Shown: one piece after another, positions 34,020 through 46,985 of the stretch
Position numbering within the stretch: position 1 is the stretch's first letter
How the letters are laid out: the number at the start of each line of letters is the position of its first letter
From: Epiperipatus broadwayi
Taxonomy: Eukaryota > Onychophora > Udeonychophora > Euonychophora > Peripatidae
Reading direction: 5' to 3'
Assembly: GCA_028023455.1 (NCBI GenBank)
Contig: JAQFVV010012534.1
Span: 3,146,558 to 3,210,557 of the forward strand
DNA length: 64,000 nt
Notes under the pieces: model-generated
What the model saw: the letters and a program-made list of their open reading frames with translations, nothing else
What the model was told of the DNA's origin: nothing
Database searches by the model: none
Made by a program: the position numbers and the translations under genes

Positions 34020-36300
34020 TATACAATTTTTGCTATTTTTATTAATGGCTAATAATAAATTATTAGCTAGTTTCTAACCTATGCCCCTGTTTACTTTATC
34101 TAGTTTTCACCAATATTTATTTATTCATATTAATCATATTAAACTGTTTTACAAAAAGGTTGAACTGTTTTACAAAAAGGTTGATAAAGGAATTAATGTC
34201 AATATGTTCTAATTTAAGTTTCATACTTTATATTAATATTCAGGGAGGGCATGATATTTAGGGTATAATTAGCATAATTTTATAATTGTATTAAATAATT
34301 TTAGTTAAAGCACGTTCGACTTTAATTCAACTTGATCAGGTCATTACGTAGAGCATTCTTTACATAAAATGTGTTTTATTACTTCAACACAATGACTATC
34401 AAGTCATCATTTTCCAAACTTTGCTGACGCGAGCCATCTCATGCTTCATAAGCTTTTCATCAGTGATATTATTATTATTACTTTAATTACCTAGGAAGAA
34501 ACCACTTCCTCACATGCTCGTTTTTTATATTGGAACACCAAGGGTTCATGGCTATTGTAAATTATAAATTCCGTTTAAAGACTAGAGGTAATCTATATAA
34601 TCTTAATCATAAAAGTTGAACAAAATATTTATTATTAAACATTTTATTAACACATTTGGTTTTTAACTTTCTTTATTATTCAATAATTATTTTAATATTA
34701 ATGCTCGCTGTCTGTATTAGCAACCCGAACATATATATATATGAATTGACTCATAAATATCTGTAGTTATTTTATAGTTATTAGTAGGGTCAGATCAGGG
34801 GTCGAGATCATCATCATCATCCGTTGAGCTAGTTTCTTGGCACATAGTCATGTACCATTGACATATGTCATCCAATGATTTGATCTTAGCTTGTGCGTTG
34901 GGTTTGAATTCAGTTCAGTTCGACTGAGTTTGAATCCAACTTGGCGGTTTGGGTCTTGTTGTTGTTGTTGGGATAATTTTGACCGGTACAATATATATAA
35001 AGTTTCATACAAATGCAACTTCTCCATTTCATCAAACTTATGAATGAAATTGAGTCTTTTAAACTATTGCAGATAATCAGAAATTGAATTTAACTATTGT
35101 TTATGATGGGAAAATTTCCGCTAAGTGTTGCAAATCATGGCAAAACTACATAGAAAAACTTATGATAATGAGATCTTAAAAATATTGTATTTTTTTTAAT
35201 GAATATTGTTTTACACTAATCAAATAAAATTATTATCTAATGCCATTTACTAGATACATTTTATTTCTTATTACATTTGAGATTTTAAATTTCACAAACA
35301 CCAAAATTTCCCAAAAAAAAAATCAGTTTTCCATGCTAAAAAAAGAAGGCACTAGTAAAAAAAATCTTTAAATTTCTGATTCTGAAGCAATAAACTTCCA
35401 CTCAGTTTAATTTTAAATATTTAACATCATTTAAATATAAATCAGCAAATTATTATTTATGATTCCACCATTACTAACAAGTTACTTGACCTTGAAAAGT
35501 TTAAATAATGTTTAAATTTTTCTATAAATTAACATATATTGATAGATGATGAAATAGTCCAAATTATTATTATTTGAAAGATCTGCATAAACTTTTTTTT
35601 TTATCATTATTCTATCATGTTTTACATATTTTTAATAAGCTGTACAAGGGCACATACCATGTTTCAATTTTATTTGTTCATAATAAATATACATATTTTA
35701 TTGTAAAATGAAAATAAATATAATGCATTATGGTGTTGTAATATATATATATATTCTGCCCTCCTCCTCCGACCACGTCCTCTCCATAAAATTTATATAG
35801 TGTTTAAAATATATTCCGGGTTCTAGCTCAGTTTCACAAATGAATAAAATGAAATATCCAGCGTTAATTAAAATGATGATTAGCTCTAACTTTTAAAATA
35901 CAAGTACAGTTATATTTGTAAATGAATTAATAAATATTTATTATTTTCATGAGACATGGAGTGACGACACGGAGAACGAGATAGACTACATTGAGATATT
36001 ATCCACCTGATACTATCTCAATGGCATAAGAACATTATTCCCCTTTTACTATACTAAATAACTAACTTATAGTATTCTTACGACTTTCTAAGCTCTTTTC
36101 ACTATGATTAAAATAATAATCATGTCTTAATATTCTTTGTAATAATAATCTAGCTCAATTAAATAAGATTAAGTAAATAAATAGAATAAATAAAATAAAT
36201 TCAAATCTCAGGTTCATAAATTGTATTCTAACTGATTTAAAATTACGGTAGTAAACTATGAAAAGGGAATTTTATGTCATAAATTCACTACGTAGCAACT
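34020..36300. other. AT-rich stretch, no gene seen
   Basis: Contains a short direct duplication (gttttacaaaaaggttga, at about 34146 and 34166). A G+C-richer patch with triplet tails lies at about 34795-34975 (catcatcatc at 34811 and tgttgttgttg at 34958), which looks like the edge of a SINE/LINE tail but which I cannot classify. A block at about 35549-35568 resembles the Penelope-type terminal sequence. No coding region is supported. Confidence 0.45.
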
Positions 36301-36302
36301 AA

Positions 36303-36310
36303 CAATAATA

Positions 36311-36371
<61 letters not shown>
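36303..36371. repeat. AAT trinucleotide microsatellite
   Basis: About 20 uninterrupted AAT/ATA units. Confidence 0.95.
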
Positions 36372-36639
36372 GTATAATATGATCTTATTACTTCCTAAAT
36401 GAAATAAATAATTACGTACGTGGTATTATTTCAATAATCTGACAACAAAATACATGTGGCAACATTAGCATATAATTTATTTTAATATTGTGGCAACCAA
36501 CTTATGACCAATAAATGATATAATTATGATCTTTTAATTTTATCATCCAAATAAATTTTCAAAATTATTATAACACTTTTATGTTTACCTATTTTGTGCA
36601 AAACTATATGTCTGTTTCAATTATAAATGTGTATTGTGA

Positions 36640-39600
36640 TATCATGCATCCATGTGGAGAAATAATAACGAAGACACAAAGCTTTATAATAAATTTACAA
36701 CAAAGTTTATTAATAACATAAACGAATAAAACTATTTTACATTATGTACATTGGATATCCTTACTCTCCTATCACAAAATTATTTTACTAGTTTATACAA
36801 TAAAACCAAACTTCTACTTATTTTTCTAGTTAACTCTTATTTTTTAAATACTTAAGAAATTATTATTATTGGATTTCTTATTTTAGTTTAGCTTGTTACA
36901 AAATGTATTTATTTATAATTATCACTAATACTTTGTATCCCTACTATTTTTTAAAATTATATTTTTATAAAATTACATTCGTAGTAAACATTCTACAAAA
37001 TCATAAAACTCTAATTTTATATTAGTTATATGGAATCCTACAGATTCAAAAACATTCTTCTACATTTGATATTACGTTTTACTGTTCACTATACAATGCT
37101 TATTAATCTAATATACTAATTCAAGCCTTGCTTCGGATGGTAATTACAATTATTAACACACCATGCACAAATATATGTGTCTATTACACATTATTGAATT
37201 ATTTTCTTAACAAACATGCAATATTTATTTTCTAAATATTATTATAAAATATTCAAATTTTATTATCACTTAAAAAAAAAACTTTGTTTTAGATTTCTCT
37301 TTTAAAATCTTATATTCGTTTCCAAATTGGTTTTTAAACTGTATTATATGATTCTTTCTCTCTTTATGATTTTTGTACTTTCACTTTTAAAATTACACAA
37401 TTCTAACACATTCCAGTAAATAAACTATTCTTACTTAACAATAACATACCCTCAGTTCTATTTTATTCATTATTTCTATAAAATATCTTTCTGACGATGC
37501 AGATTCACGAAACAAGGATAGCGAAAATAGATGCACAGGATCAAAATAACTAGAATATTATCCGTCATAAACCTTGACAATAATGGCACAGTGAATTAAA
37601 ACAATATAGAGGAGCGACCTTTGTCTGTCTACCCACCTCTATTATAGGAGTGATGCTAAAGCTATTTCTTCAGCTTTATATAACATCAAAGAGTTTAAAA
37701 GATACGTAAAGACACTGCCCAAAATATATGTGTTCAGTGATAGGACTTAGTTAGCTATACTGAAATCACACAAACTAACTATGATCCAAATACTTTATTT
37801 TCTTATTTCTTAGCAAAACATCCTCTTGGTTTCCTCTACACTAGTACTACCAAGTCACTATCCGATCTTATTTCTCTAGATTTTTCTATACAGTACATCG
37901 ACAAATTCTTATCTGCATTTCTAACAATAATAAAATTCATTTTATTTCAAAACTATACAGCTGTTCTCTAAGAAAATCTTTTACTACTTTTCTCGTATAT
38001 TTATCATATACAAACTATTTTAAAATATATGAATACTTTGTTACATGAAAGTTCAAAAGAATCACACAATTGTTTTGACAACTTATAATATTAATTATAC
38101 TTGAAATAACTCATTGCATGCATATTTAAAATTATTCTTATCTCAGAATATGTTTTAATGTTGTATAAAATGTGTACTTATAATTTTAAAACTTTCACAC
38201 ATCATTCTTATCCAATAGATGATCTAAAAAAAATACATTATGCATTATGAATAAATACCAAAATTACCAAAACGATCTTGATCTTCTCGATCGTGTTCTG
38301 TAGGCTTCACCATTCCATTAATTCTTGTAGATATTAAAACTTCCATACATACTTTTTATTTTTAAAACAATATTTCTATCATTCTATTAAGCTATTATAT
38401 TTAAATCTCATTATTATTAAATTTATGTTTATATGTTTTCCCTAATCTAATATAGCATTTTATATTTTAAATACAATCAATAAAAAAAATATTTAAATTA
38501 TATTTACGATACTTCTTCACCAGACTTTCTTGAACTGTTCATATTTAAGCTAAAAAAAAAAATATTTTATTTCTTCTTTTAGTCACTTAATGTTCTATTT
38601 TAAAGTAAAACAATAGCTCTGTTTAATAAATCTTCATAGACGACAATCCTTGGTTTTCACAATATTGTATACAATTATTAATTCATGGCATTCTCTTTTA
38701 CTATTGTCTGCGACTTTTACCGATGCATCTTCTAGGTACATTTAAATCTTCAATAAAATTTCTGTTTCCATGGATCCATTTTCATTTAGTCATTTAATTT
38801 TATATTTCTTTTAAGCTCAAGCATTTTTTCCATTGAATACTTTATAATATTTTTAAATTAGATAAAGTTTTCGGCTCCTTTTCTATAAAATACATAACAG
38901 CACTTTCATATTTTTCTTTACTTTTCTTTATTTCAAAATTCTTGTACTATATTTTTAATAATGTTTTCCTTTAAAAGATCAACCTTTTTTCTTCATCATT
39001 ATTTTTCTTTATAATAAAACGCATATTAAATTTTTTCATAGAGAAGAATCAAATAACTTTAAAGTAGCCTTATAAATTTTGCGTCATAATTTTTTCCTGA
39101 CGGCATGTAACTTCTCTTTTAAATTTTCATATAGCGTCCCAATTATCTTTCTCTGAGTTATAACAATCAGTTTATGGTTGAGCATAAATAAAGCCGTATT
39201 AAGACATTTTCCAAATTTTTCTCCTTCGGTAATAAATTTAGGTATTTTCCCTTGTACTTCCATCTCTACTGTAGGTTTTTGGTTAAATTCGAATAAATTT
39301 CCCTGGTAAGATAACTTTTAAAATTAGCAATCCATATCGATACAGTCAAAATATATTATATGTTACAGAAGAACTTTTAAATAAATACAAAATTTTAAAT
39401 TTATATCACTTTTCCAGCTACGGTGTTATCAGCTAAAAAAATGTATTACTTTCTCTTTCGCTTACACATTCCTTCTCCCTCTCTGTATAATTCCTATATT
39501 TTGTCTGCCAATTTACCTCCGTTGATTGGTTAATAACTTTATTTTAGCGCGAACAAATTTATCCATTTTAGTTTTATAACAGACTAGACGTTTAAAATAA
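36640..39600. other. Long strand-asymmetric AT-rich block, no gene seen
   Basis: About 3 kb in which the plus strand is clearly poorer in G than in C, so the minus strand is A+G-rich. The minus strand carries short decayed coding-like pieces (about 39060-39330). This bias is typical of the sense strand of some LTR retroelements, but no protease, reverse transcriptase or integrase motif was found. The segment at 39400-39600 holds purine-rich and promoter-like sequence on the minus strand and could be an old LTR. Confidence 0.25.
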
Positions 39601-40340
39601 AGAATTGATGACGTCATGTCTTAAATATTATTTAGACTAGTACTTTTTAAATTCAATTATACTTTTATAAAAATTATTTAAGCTTTTAAAACAATTATTA
39701 AAATAATATTTAATATTTTAGCTTTCATTTTAATGATTGATGGCAACTATATTTAGTTTCAAATTCACAAACTTTATTATTATTCTAACAAGCATGTGTG
39801 TGAAGGTGTATAATATACAGTCACGTGTTTACTAACTTTATCAAATGATTTTTTATTTACGTCTCGGTCTAAATTACCAAAACTAATATATTTTTTATAA
39901 AAAAATTTGGAAAATAATTTTAAAATGTAGAACTAAATATAATTCTCACCATCATAAAGTTTATTTTAAAATATACTCTATTAATTTTGACTATTAACTA
40001 TAATTATACACTACAGAGAGCATTTATTTAATTTATTAGTTTTAAATATTATACTCAAATTATTAATATACTTTTAAAATATTTATAGCTGTGTTATTTT
40101 ATATGGCCAGCTTTTACAACCATAAGCAAGGATATTATTAAGCTTTATTTAACTGTTTTCTTTTAAAATAATCTGTTACATTTTTAGATACCAGGTATTT
40201 TCAGCTTAAAATTGTACTATAAAATTTAATTATCCTATTATTATTTATATATCATACAAATATAACTTAAAATTTAAAATTTTTTAGTAATTGACCTTTC
40301 TACCTTATTATGACCTACAGATAAGGGCACAATATATATA
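39600..40340. other. AT-rich stretch, no gene seen
   Basis: No coding, RNA or repeat feature supported, apart from a short AT run just before the LINE fragment. Confidence 0.4.
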
Positions 40341-40344
40341 TATA

Positions 40345-40735
40345 TGATTTGGACTCTTAATAGATACAGAGACTTCAGACCACTCAAAAAAGTATAGAGA
40401 GATGCATATTAGGAGTAACAAGAAGAAATTGAAAACACAATCTATGGGTAAGAGAACAAACAGGTGTTCTGATATCCTTAAAAGAATTAAAAGACTGAAG
40501 TGGAATTGGGCTGAAGATATTGCTAGAAGAGATGATAATACATGGATGATTGAGATCTTAAACTGGATTCCAAGAGATTGTAAAAGACCCAGAAAGAGAT
40601 CACATGTGAGATGAATGAAATAAGAAATTGCGCAGGGGTGATGTGGAGAAGAGAGGCTAGAGATCAGAGAAGATGGATTGAATTTGGAAAAATCTTCATC
40701 ATGCAGTGGATTGACAATGGTTGATAATGATATAT
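40345..40735 (+). mobile_element. 5'-truncated RTE LINE, 3' end only
   Basis: Matches copy 1 from about 3915 to the end. The R-F-R-P-L-K region, R-R-D-D-N-T-W, R-D-C-K-R-P-R-K-R and the last W-R-R-E block are legible, followed by gattgacaatggttgataatg. The frame 40402-40614 is open for 70 codons but the whole is broken. The left edge abuts an AT run at 40331-40345. Confidence 0.82.
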
Positions 40736-41470
40736 GTATTAAAAATGCTTTTATTCACATAAACATACTAAAAAGTAAAAAATAAATTTTATTTAGCTTT
40801 CACAAATAAAAGTATGGGAAATCATGTTTAGAAATTTGAAAGTCAGATTCTCAAATAATCATACCTACTTTCATGTATCAAATGACAGTTTAGTTAAAGT
40901 AGGCATTTGAGAATTTGACTTGTGAATTTACAAATATGATCGCCCCATGCTTTTACTTGTAATGGCTGAAGAAAATTAATTTTTTACTTTGTTTATTTAT
41001 CTGAATAAAAGTGTTTATTATTATTTTTTTATATTTTTAATTTTATCCTTTCCAGTTTATATAGTTCCAGAAATTAGAAATGAAGAAAGTTTAAAATACA
41101 ATTTAATACTGCTAAATGGCAATATCATAAAAAGTATGGAATTCTTATATGAACAAGTTTTCATTTCTGTACAATGTGCATAATAATTACATGAGAAGAG
41201 AAAGAAGACAAGAATAAGAGAAAGTTGCAGTTATATATATATATAAAAGAAAAATTCATATAATAATACAATACTAACCAAAAAGAAAAAGACAAACTTT
41301 ACTAAAATTCTTTCGCAACTATAGTTTCATCTATTAAAAAATAGGTTTTCAAGAGAAATTCAAATAAACACACCATCTATACATAGCAAACTAAATAACC
41401 TTCCCATCATTCAGTTCAAAACCTAATTTCCTTTAATATCAGAGGATGTTTTCATAAGATTACTATATAT
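40735..41470. other. AT-rich stretch, no gene seen
   Basis: Includes an imperfect inverted pair around 40835-40925 (segments near 40839-40880 and 40880-40925) that could be a small foldback. The frame at 40989-41183 is not supported by any family feature. Confidence 0.35.
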
Positions 41471-41477
41471 AAATATA

Positions 41478-41775
41478 AGGGACTTGAACTCAGACTTTCA
41501 AGCTTCCTACAACTATCCAATCCATCTTATACAACTGATATACATGATCACATACGTGTGAAAAATATAAACAATCTCCAATGTACGTATTTCATGGTGA
41601 ACCAGTACCCATCAAGCACAAAGTACATATATCGGAGATCATTTATGTTTTTCACTTGTATGTGATCATGTGAATCAATTACATAAGATAGATTTGATAG
41701 CTGTAGGGAGCATGAAAGTCTGAGTTCAAGTCTATCAGAATTACATTAAGTTAATACAGACAATATACATGTATA
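41478..41775. mobile_element. Head-to-head pair of family A elements
   Basis: The left arm (41478-about 41620) is family A on the minus strand: B-box block, then sequence leading to a worn ribozyme whose core reads CUUGAUGG. The right arm (about 41622-41775) is family A on the plus strand, starting inside the ribozyme (GCACAAA, then the stem III and stem I 3' side) and running to the tRNA-like block gagttcaagtc (about 41722). The symmetry centre lies inside the ribozyme. Confidence 0.65.
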
Positions 41776-41799
41776 TAAGTATATAGATAGATATCATGA

Positions 41800-42400
41800 C
41801 TTAAAACTGTCAACAAAAGTTCATTAATAATACATGTGTTACTTAGGAGGGCAATAAAATGTTGCTGAAAACTTTTTATTTAATAATACAAAATTTGCTG
41901 TCATACAGGGACAGCCTGCCCATAAAAATTGCAACCCATTCAGAATAAAGAAAATGTTGCTGTTTTATTATTACTGTTTTAAATTTTTATGTTTAACTAA
42001 AAAGTGTCATTTTCTTGTTTGTAATATAATACCTTTTGATATTATGTTATATAATTCATTTTGTAATAATAGTTGTATTTTGCAATAATCAATGTAATAT
42101 GTGAGATAGAACTGAAATTACTACTGACTGTATAAAGGTGCACATAATACAGACTATTTTAATGGCTATTAAATAAAAATAATATAATAGGAGTATCATA
42201 AGATTTACATGCAACTAAATTGGTAGCACTATTGCCTATGATACAGTACTCTCAAAAGAAAATTATTTTAAACAATTGGAAAGCACAAATTGACTTATTT
42301 CTTTAACAATATTATGTACAAAATGAAAAACATGATCATAAATATGCAAATTTTAATGATAAGGTTAGAGATAAATTTGTAAATAAAAAAAAACCTAAAA
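41800..42400. other. No gene seen
   Basis: AT-rich sequence without supported features. Confidence 0.4.
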
Positions 42401-42520
42401 GGAAATCTTATATATAAAATCTCTATTTTCTCTGTTGTCTGATTGGTGAATGTATAAATGTTTGTCTTATGTCACATGTCAAATTCACAATGTGGTATAT
42501 TTTTCAATGAAAAAAAAATT

Positions 42521-42762
42521 GTTTTACTGTAAATTCACATACCAAATAGAAAAGGTAATGGGAAAATTTCTTGCATTTATTTAAAATTTTTTAATTTACA
42601 TTAATTTTTTTAAAAAAATTGTTAAAGCAACAATTAAAAAAAAATATTGCTCTAACAATGTTTTTAAAAAAAATTGATGTAAATTATAAAAAGATTATAA
42701 ATAAATGTGAAAAATTTTCTCATTACTTATTCTATTTGATATGTGAATTTGATAGTAAAACA
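42521..42762. repeat. Inner foldback of family D
   Basis: Arms of about 110 bases (42521-42630 and 42652-42762) are imperfect reverse complements; for example gtaaattcacataccaaatag pairs with its counterpart near 42729-42749. Short A-rich loop. The transcript would form a long hairpin. Confidence 0.7.
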
Positions 42763-42930
42763 AAAAACAGCCTGGAGAAAATAATGTCAAATTCATGAAT
42801 GGTAATAGGGTGGTCACTACTTCCACATTTGTCTAGCTTCAGCCAGCATGTTCGGTGGCTCCTGGCTAGGATATATGAGACCCTGACATTTTGTGAGCTA
42901 GGTTGGATACTGTTTGTAAATTTCACAATA

Positions 42931-42984
42931 AAGGTTGACAGCCAGCTGCAGAAAAATAAGGTTGACAGCCAGCTGCAGAAAAAG
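42931..42984. repeat. 27-base tandem duplication
   Basis: Two adjacent copies beginning aaggttgacagccagctgca, differing at one base at the end. Confidence 0.95.
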
Positions 42985-43909
42985 CTACAAATGTAGATTC
43001 ATGATTCTGCATTAAAGCTCCCAGTCCTCTAATATAATTCAGATGAATGGCATACTCAACAATGTTTAATGATAAAAACAAATATTTACATTAGATTAAA
43101 GCAACCAATTAAAAAAAACATATTACAAATATTACATCTAATAAAAAAATATTACTAAAATGGTGTTTTTGTATTAATAAATGGTAACTCCAATAACTCA
43201 AAAACCGACTATTACACCATAGTTTCTTTGAAAAGAAGCCTAAGTACAAAACAATTTGCAATAATAAGACTAAGTTTATTTATTAATATGGCTCTCTGGA
43301 TGGTAAGATGCCATAAAACTTTCACCCTTCCTCATCAAAATGAAGAACAGTATTTTCTAAATACAATCATCAAAATAAAAAAAAAGAGATGAAATTATGG
43401 CTCTACCAAACAGATTTAGAGATATCTGGGATTTATACAAGATGATATAACATTCAAAAAACTTTGGATAAAGGAAAGTCATATCAATATGAAAATAGAC
43501 AACTAAGAAAAAATCACAATGCAACAGATATAAGACAACAGTGATCTACTTGCCAAATACAGAACTGCTCAGACACCAACCAAATAAAGAACCTAATGTA
43601 ACAACTTATGTAACCTTATTTAAACTTATGTAACCTTAATTTGAATAAATATATTGCGAAACTAAATGGTAACTCCAGTAAATATATAGTTGTGCTGTAA
43701 TGCTATCAAAAATAACAGGTATATTTAAAATTTTTAATTTAGCTTTATTAAAATGCTTTCATGGTCTGTCAATACCCTAATATAGTTTAGATGAATAACA
43801 TATTCAGCAATGTTTATAAAAAATTTACATTAAGTCTTAAAAAAAAAAAGTTAAAACAACCGATTAAAGTTTTATTATGGAGAATTTAATGTAAAAGAAG
43901 TGACAATGT

Positions 43910-44800
43910 GAAATTAAAAATATCAAAATGACTAAGGCTGGCTACATCTGGTTTAAAAATAAAACAGATAATTATGTATTGACACCTTTTTTTTAATGTT
44001 AAAATGTATTTTTGTGCATAACATTAATTACTAAGAAAATTATATTTACAGTGTATATCTTAATTTTATTACTATAATTTTTTTCAATTCATATTGACTA
44101 TTTTTATTTATTTATTACTACTATAAACTCATATAGGCCTTCACTGTTGTATAATAAATCTTTTTCAGTTTTATTTATTTATACATTTATTTTGGATAAT
44201 TTTGGTTTAAAATCAACACCTACCGACAAATGCAATTTGCTTTGTTAAAAATAAAAGTATTTTTTAATGCTTAAAATTCAATTTTCTCCCCTTAAAATTA
44301 TTATTCTAAGTTGCTGAGATTGTAAAGATTTAATGGTAGTTCAACAACAAGAGGTTTTGCAAATAATATATATATATTTATGCTTGAAAGTTATTTTTCT
44401 CAGCTTAAAATAACTATTCCAAATTGCGCACATTAAACGAATTTCATTATAGTTCCCACAAGAAAAGGTGTAATATAAAATAAATTTATGAGTCAAATAA
44501 AATTCAATTTATAGTTCAGAAATTAATTTCATGAAATTGATACCTTAATGTTTGTTTTAAAATACAGGTTTAAAAAAATTCTTGGCAGCCATTCATATAT
44601 AGTATGGCCATTCTAACTTTAAAAGACAATGGATACAAATATAAAAAAAATGATTAGAATCTTTGTGCATATATAATTAATGAATAAGAAATAGTTGCAC
44701 CAATATGCAATACAGCTACCACAAATAGTGCAGAGATTATTAATAGCATGGAATGCTGACAATCACAAGGTCTAAATTAATCCAATTAAATGAATATAAC
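43910..44800. other. AT-rich stretch, no gene seen
   Basis: No supported feature. Confidence 0.4.
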
Positions 44801-44802
44801 AA

Positions 44803-44847
44803 AAAAAGCCCAAAGACTGTTTTTGATAGAAAGTCTTTGGGCCTTTT
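44803..44847. repeat. Short strong hairpin
   Basis: aaaaagcccaaagact (44803-44818) pairs with the complement at 44831-44847 around a 12-base loop. A related segment (aaagtctttgggtcttta) occurs at 47267-47284. It may be a MITE core. Confidence 0.6.
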
Positions 44848-44849
44848 TA

Positions 44850-45088
44850 TATAGTTTGAGTTACATATATATATATATACACACAGTTATTAAAAAAAAC
44901 CCAGCAGAAATCAAGGAAATCATCAAAAATATTGAATAGTTTTTTTCTTTCATTAAGAAACTTCTTTGTGGACTTAAAAAGAATGTGATAATTTAATATA
45001 TTAGCTTGCATATTAATATCTAATAAACAATGGTCTAGTAATATTTTTTCTTTGCATTATAAATGTATATAATGAACAATATATGCAC
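44850..45088. other. No gene seen
   Basis: AT-rich spacer between the hairpin and the Tigger-like element. Confidence 0.4.
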
Positions 45089-45195
45089 ATACACCTGGGT
45101 CTCGTTTTATGCGGATTTATTTAATGCGATTTTGAAGTTATGCGATTCATATTTCATCTTAATATTTTTGTATGTGGTTTTCTTTTATGTGATAA

Positions 45196-45321
45196 AAATT
45201 ATTAGATCAGAAGTCGAGCTCCGATAATGCGCTATCACCTTAAATATTATAAATTTCGCGCACTCACATCATATTTAAAGTAATAACGCATTATCGGAGT
45301 TCGACTTCCATCTAATAATTT
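45196..45321. mobile_element. MITE nested in the Tigger-like element
   Basis: Inverted arms of about 35 bases (45196-45231 and 45286-45321, sharing gtcgagctccgataatgcg-like sequence) enclose about 55 bases. It lies inside the left part of the Tigger-like element, and so inserted later. Confidence 0.65.
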
Positions 45322-45425
45322 CAATATTTTCAGCGCTTTATAATAGTACTTTAATAGATTTTATGCAATAAAGAATTTCATAATTCACTTAAAATCAGGA
45401 TTTCCCCATTTTATATACATACATC

Positions 45426-45727
45426 AAATTTTACAAGATTATAATGTAAATCTGTTCAAACATTATAGATGCCTATACTACATATGTTGTTGTTTTTGCA
45501 TTTTAAATCACATTCTATTTTTGCTTTTTTAAAAAAAGAGTACGTAATCAATTAATCACTTAGTGTCCACAAGTAATAAATTTTACAAGACTATAATGTA
45601 AATCTGTTCAAACATTATAGATGCCTATACTATGTATGTTATTGTTTTAGCATTTTAAATCACGTTCTATTTTTGCTTTTTATAAAAAGAGTATGTAATC
45701 AAATAATCATTTAGTGTCCACAAGTTT
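45426..45727. repeat. 152-base tandem duplication
   Basis: Two adjacent units (45426-45577, 45578-45727) with about 90 percent identity by eye, starting aaattttacaaga and ending gtgtccacaagt. Inside the Tigger-like element. Confidence 0.9.
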
Positions 45728-46171
45728 ATTTTTAAAAGATGAGTACCAGTGGAGGGCACAATTAAATTTGACAATTAAAATCTGATTTTTTAATTGTAAT
45801 TAACAATTTAAAAATTACGTAATGTGATCTGAAATTAATGATGTGAAACAATGAAATTTGATTTTTAAACATAATTGAAAATTAAAAAATTAAAAACAAA
45901 AATAAGAATTTAATTTTTGTTAGTTTTATTTAAATTTTGCCCAACAGTGGTGAGTCGGTGTCTTTTTATTATCGTAAGTCTAAGTTCTTATTTTTATTTT
46001 AAACTTTTAGTTTACCCTAATGGAGAGGAAAAAACACCCAAGAAATGAATTTCTTTGGAAACAAAAATTTGAATTTTAGATCGCTTAGCGAAATGGGAAG
46101 GATCAACAGCGATTGGAAAATGTTTTAGTTGTATTTCCTCTTCACTTCATTTAAAGAGAAGCTACAGTGCC

Positions 46172-46194
46172 TCACATCACATCACATCACATCA
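46172..46194. repeat. Pentanucleotide repeat
   Basis: Four to five units of CACAT within the Tigger-like element, just after its helix-turn-helix coding relic. Confidence 0.85.
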
Positions 46195-46569
46195 TGACAA
46201 ATCAGATGTCTCAAATAGCAATAATGATTAAAATACTGTGCATGTATGAAAAAAATGTAAATTACACATAAAAATATATTGTTTTGAATAAAATTAAATA
46301 CTGTAGTTAATAAAAAAAGTAAAAAAAGTTTGTCTTGTATCAATTTTTTTCAAATGTGAAATTTTTTATTGGTCATATTTTATTTTCTTATTTTTTTTAA
46401 TGCAAATTTTAAAGTAATTTTACATTGTTGCTTTGCTTTTATGCGATTTTTGGAAAATTAGAGTACAAATCCCCCATTTTTCAAGGTAAGTTAAGTCTAT
46501 TTTTGTGCGATTTCTTTTGTGCACATTTTCTGAGGAACCTATCTACTGCATAAAATGAGACCCAGGTGT

Positions 46570-46985
46570 ATATAAAAACAACAAGAAGAAAAATGCTACT
46601 CTATCCCAATTTACATTTAAATTTTGATTATAACAGGATATAAATTTTCAAATTCTAATAGATTAAATAATTTAAGTTTTAAAAATAATTTACTTTTACA
46701 CATGGACATCTTTATTCTATGCAAATTTGTATCATATTATTAGTTCAATATTAATCAGCATACAGTGGATAGGTCTGGTACTATGGAATGCTAATAATAA
46801 TTAAAGATATTAGTAACTTATTAAATGGTAAGTATTTATATTTTTAAAATGTTCTTACAACGTCAAAATCCTAAATTTACTTTTACAACTATTATATGAT
46901 TTAGATGTCTTTATTTGAAAGTTTTTCTTATTTCATAAAATAAAATACCAAAACATAAGTATTAAAGATTAAAACAGTGATAAAT
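46570..46985. other. No gene seen
   Basis: AT-rich sequence without supported features. Confidence 0.4.

Larger units (their letters stand above)
42410..43905 (+). repeat. Family D repeat, plus copy
   Basis: Shares several blocks, in order and inverted, with 61860-63370: the edge ttctctgttgtctgattggt (about 42429), a centre block around gtcctctaatataattcagatg (about 43024; a second version at about 43772), and the block tttactggag / agctttatt (about 43670-43770). It is non-coding and has internal foldbacks and duplications (separate entries). It could be a Helitron-like or other non-autonomous DNA element; no coding parent is present. Confidence 0.6.
45092..46568 (+). mobile_element. pogo/Tigger-like DNA transposon remnant with TIRs and TA duplication
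   Basis: Inverted termini cacctgggtctcgttttatg (45092) and its complement (ending 46568, one mismatch) are flanked by TA on both sides, the target duplication of the Tc1/mariner-pogo superfamily. Recurrent tgcgattt motifs near both ends are typical of Tigger-like termini. Inside, about 46019-46180, a plus-strand sequence reads M-E-R-K-K-H-P-R-N-E-F-L, then D-R-L-A-K-W-E-G-S-T-A-I-G-K and S-S-S-L-H, which is the CENP-B/psq-type helix-turn-helix of a Tigger transposase with a stop in its first third. The catalytic DDE domain is missing. So this is a deleted, non-autonomous copy, 1,477 bp long. Confidence 0.85.

Noticed and set aside
34795-34975. Possible LINE/SINE tail with CATCATCATC and TGTTGTTG runs
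   Set aside because: No coding block, B-box or second copy is visible, so I could not assign it to a class and mention it only as part of the surrounding stretch.
44803-44847. Hairpin as a rho-independent terminator
   Set aside because: It looks like a bacterial terminator (stem then T run), but all other evidence points to an animal genome, so it is more likely a MITE core.
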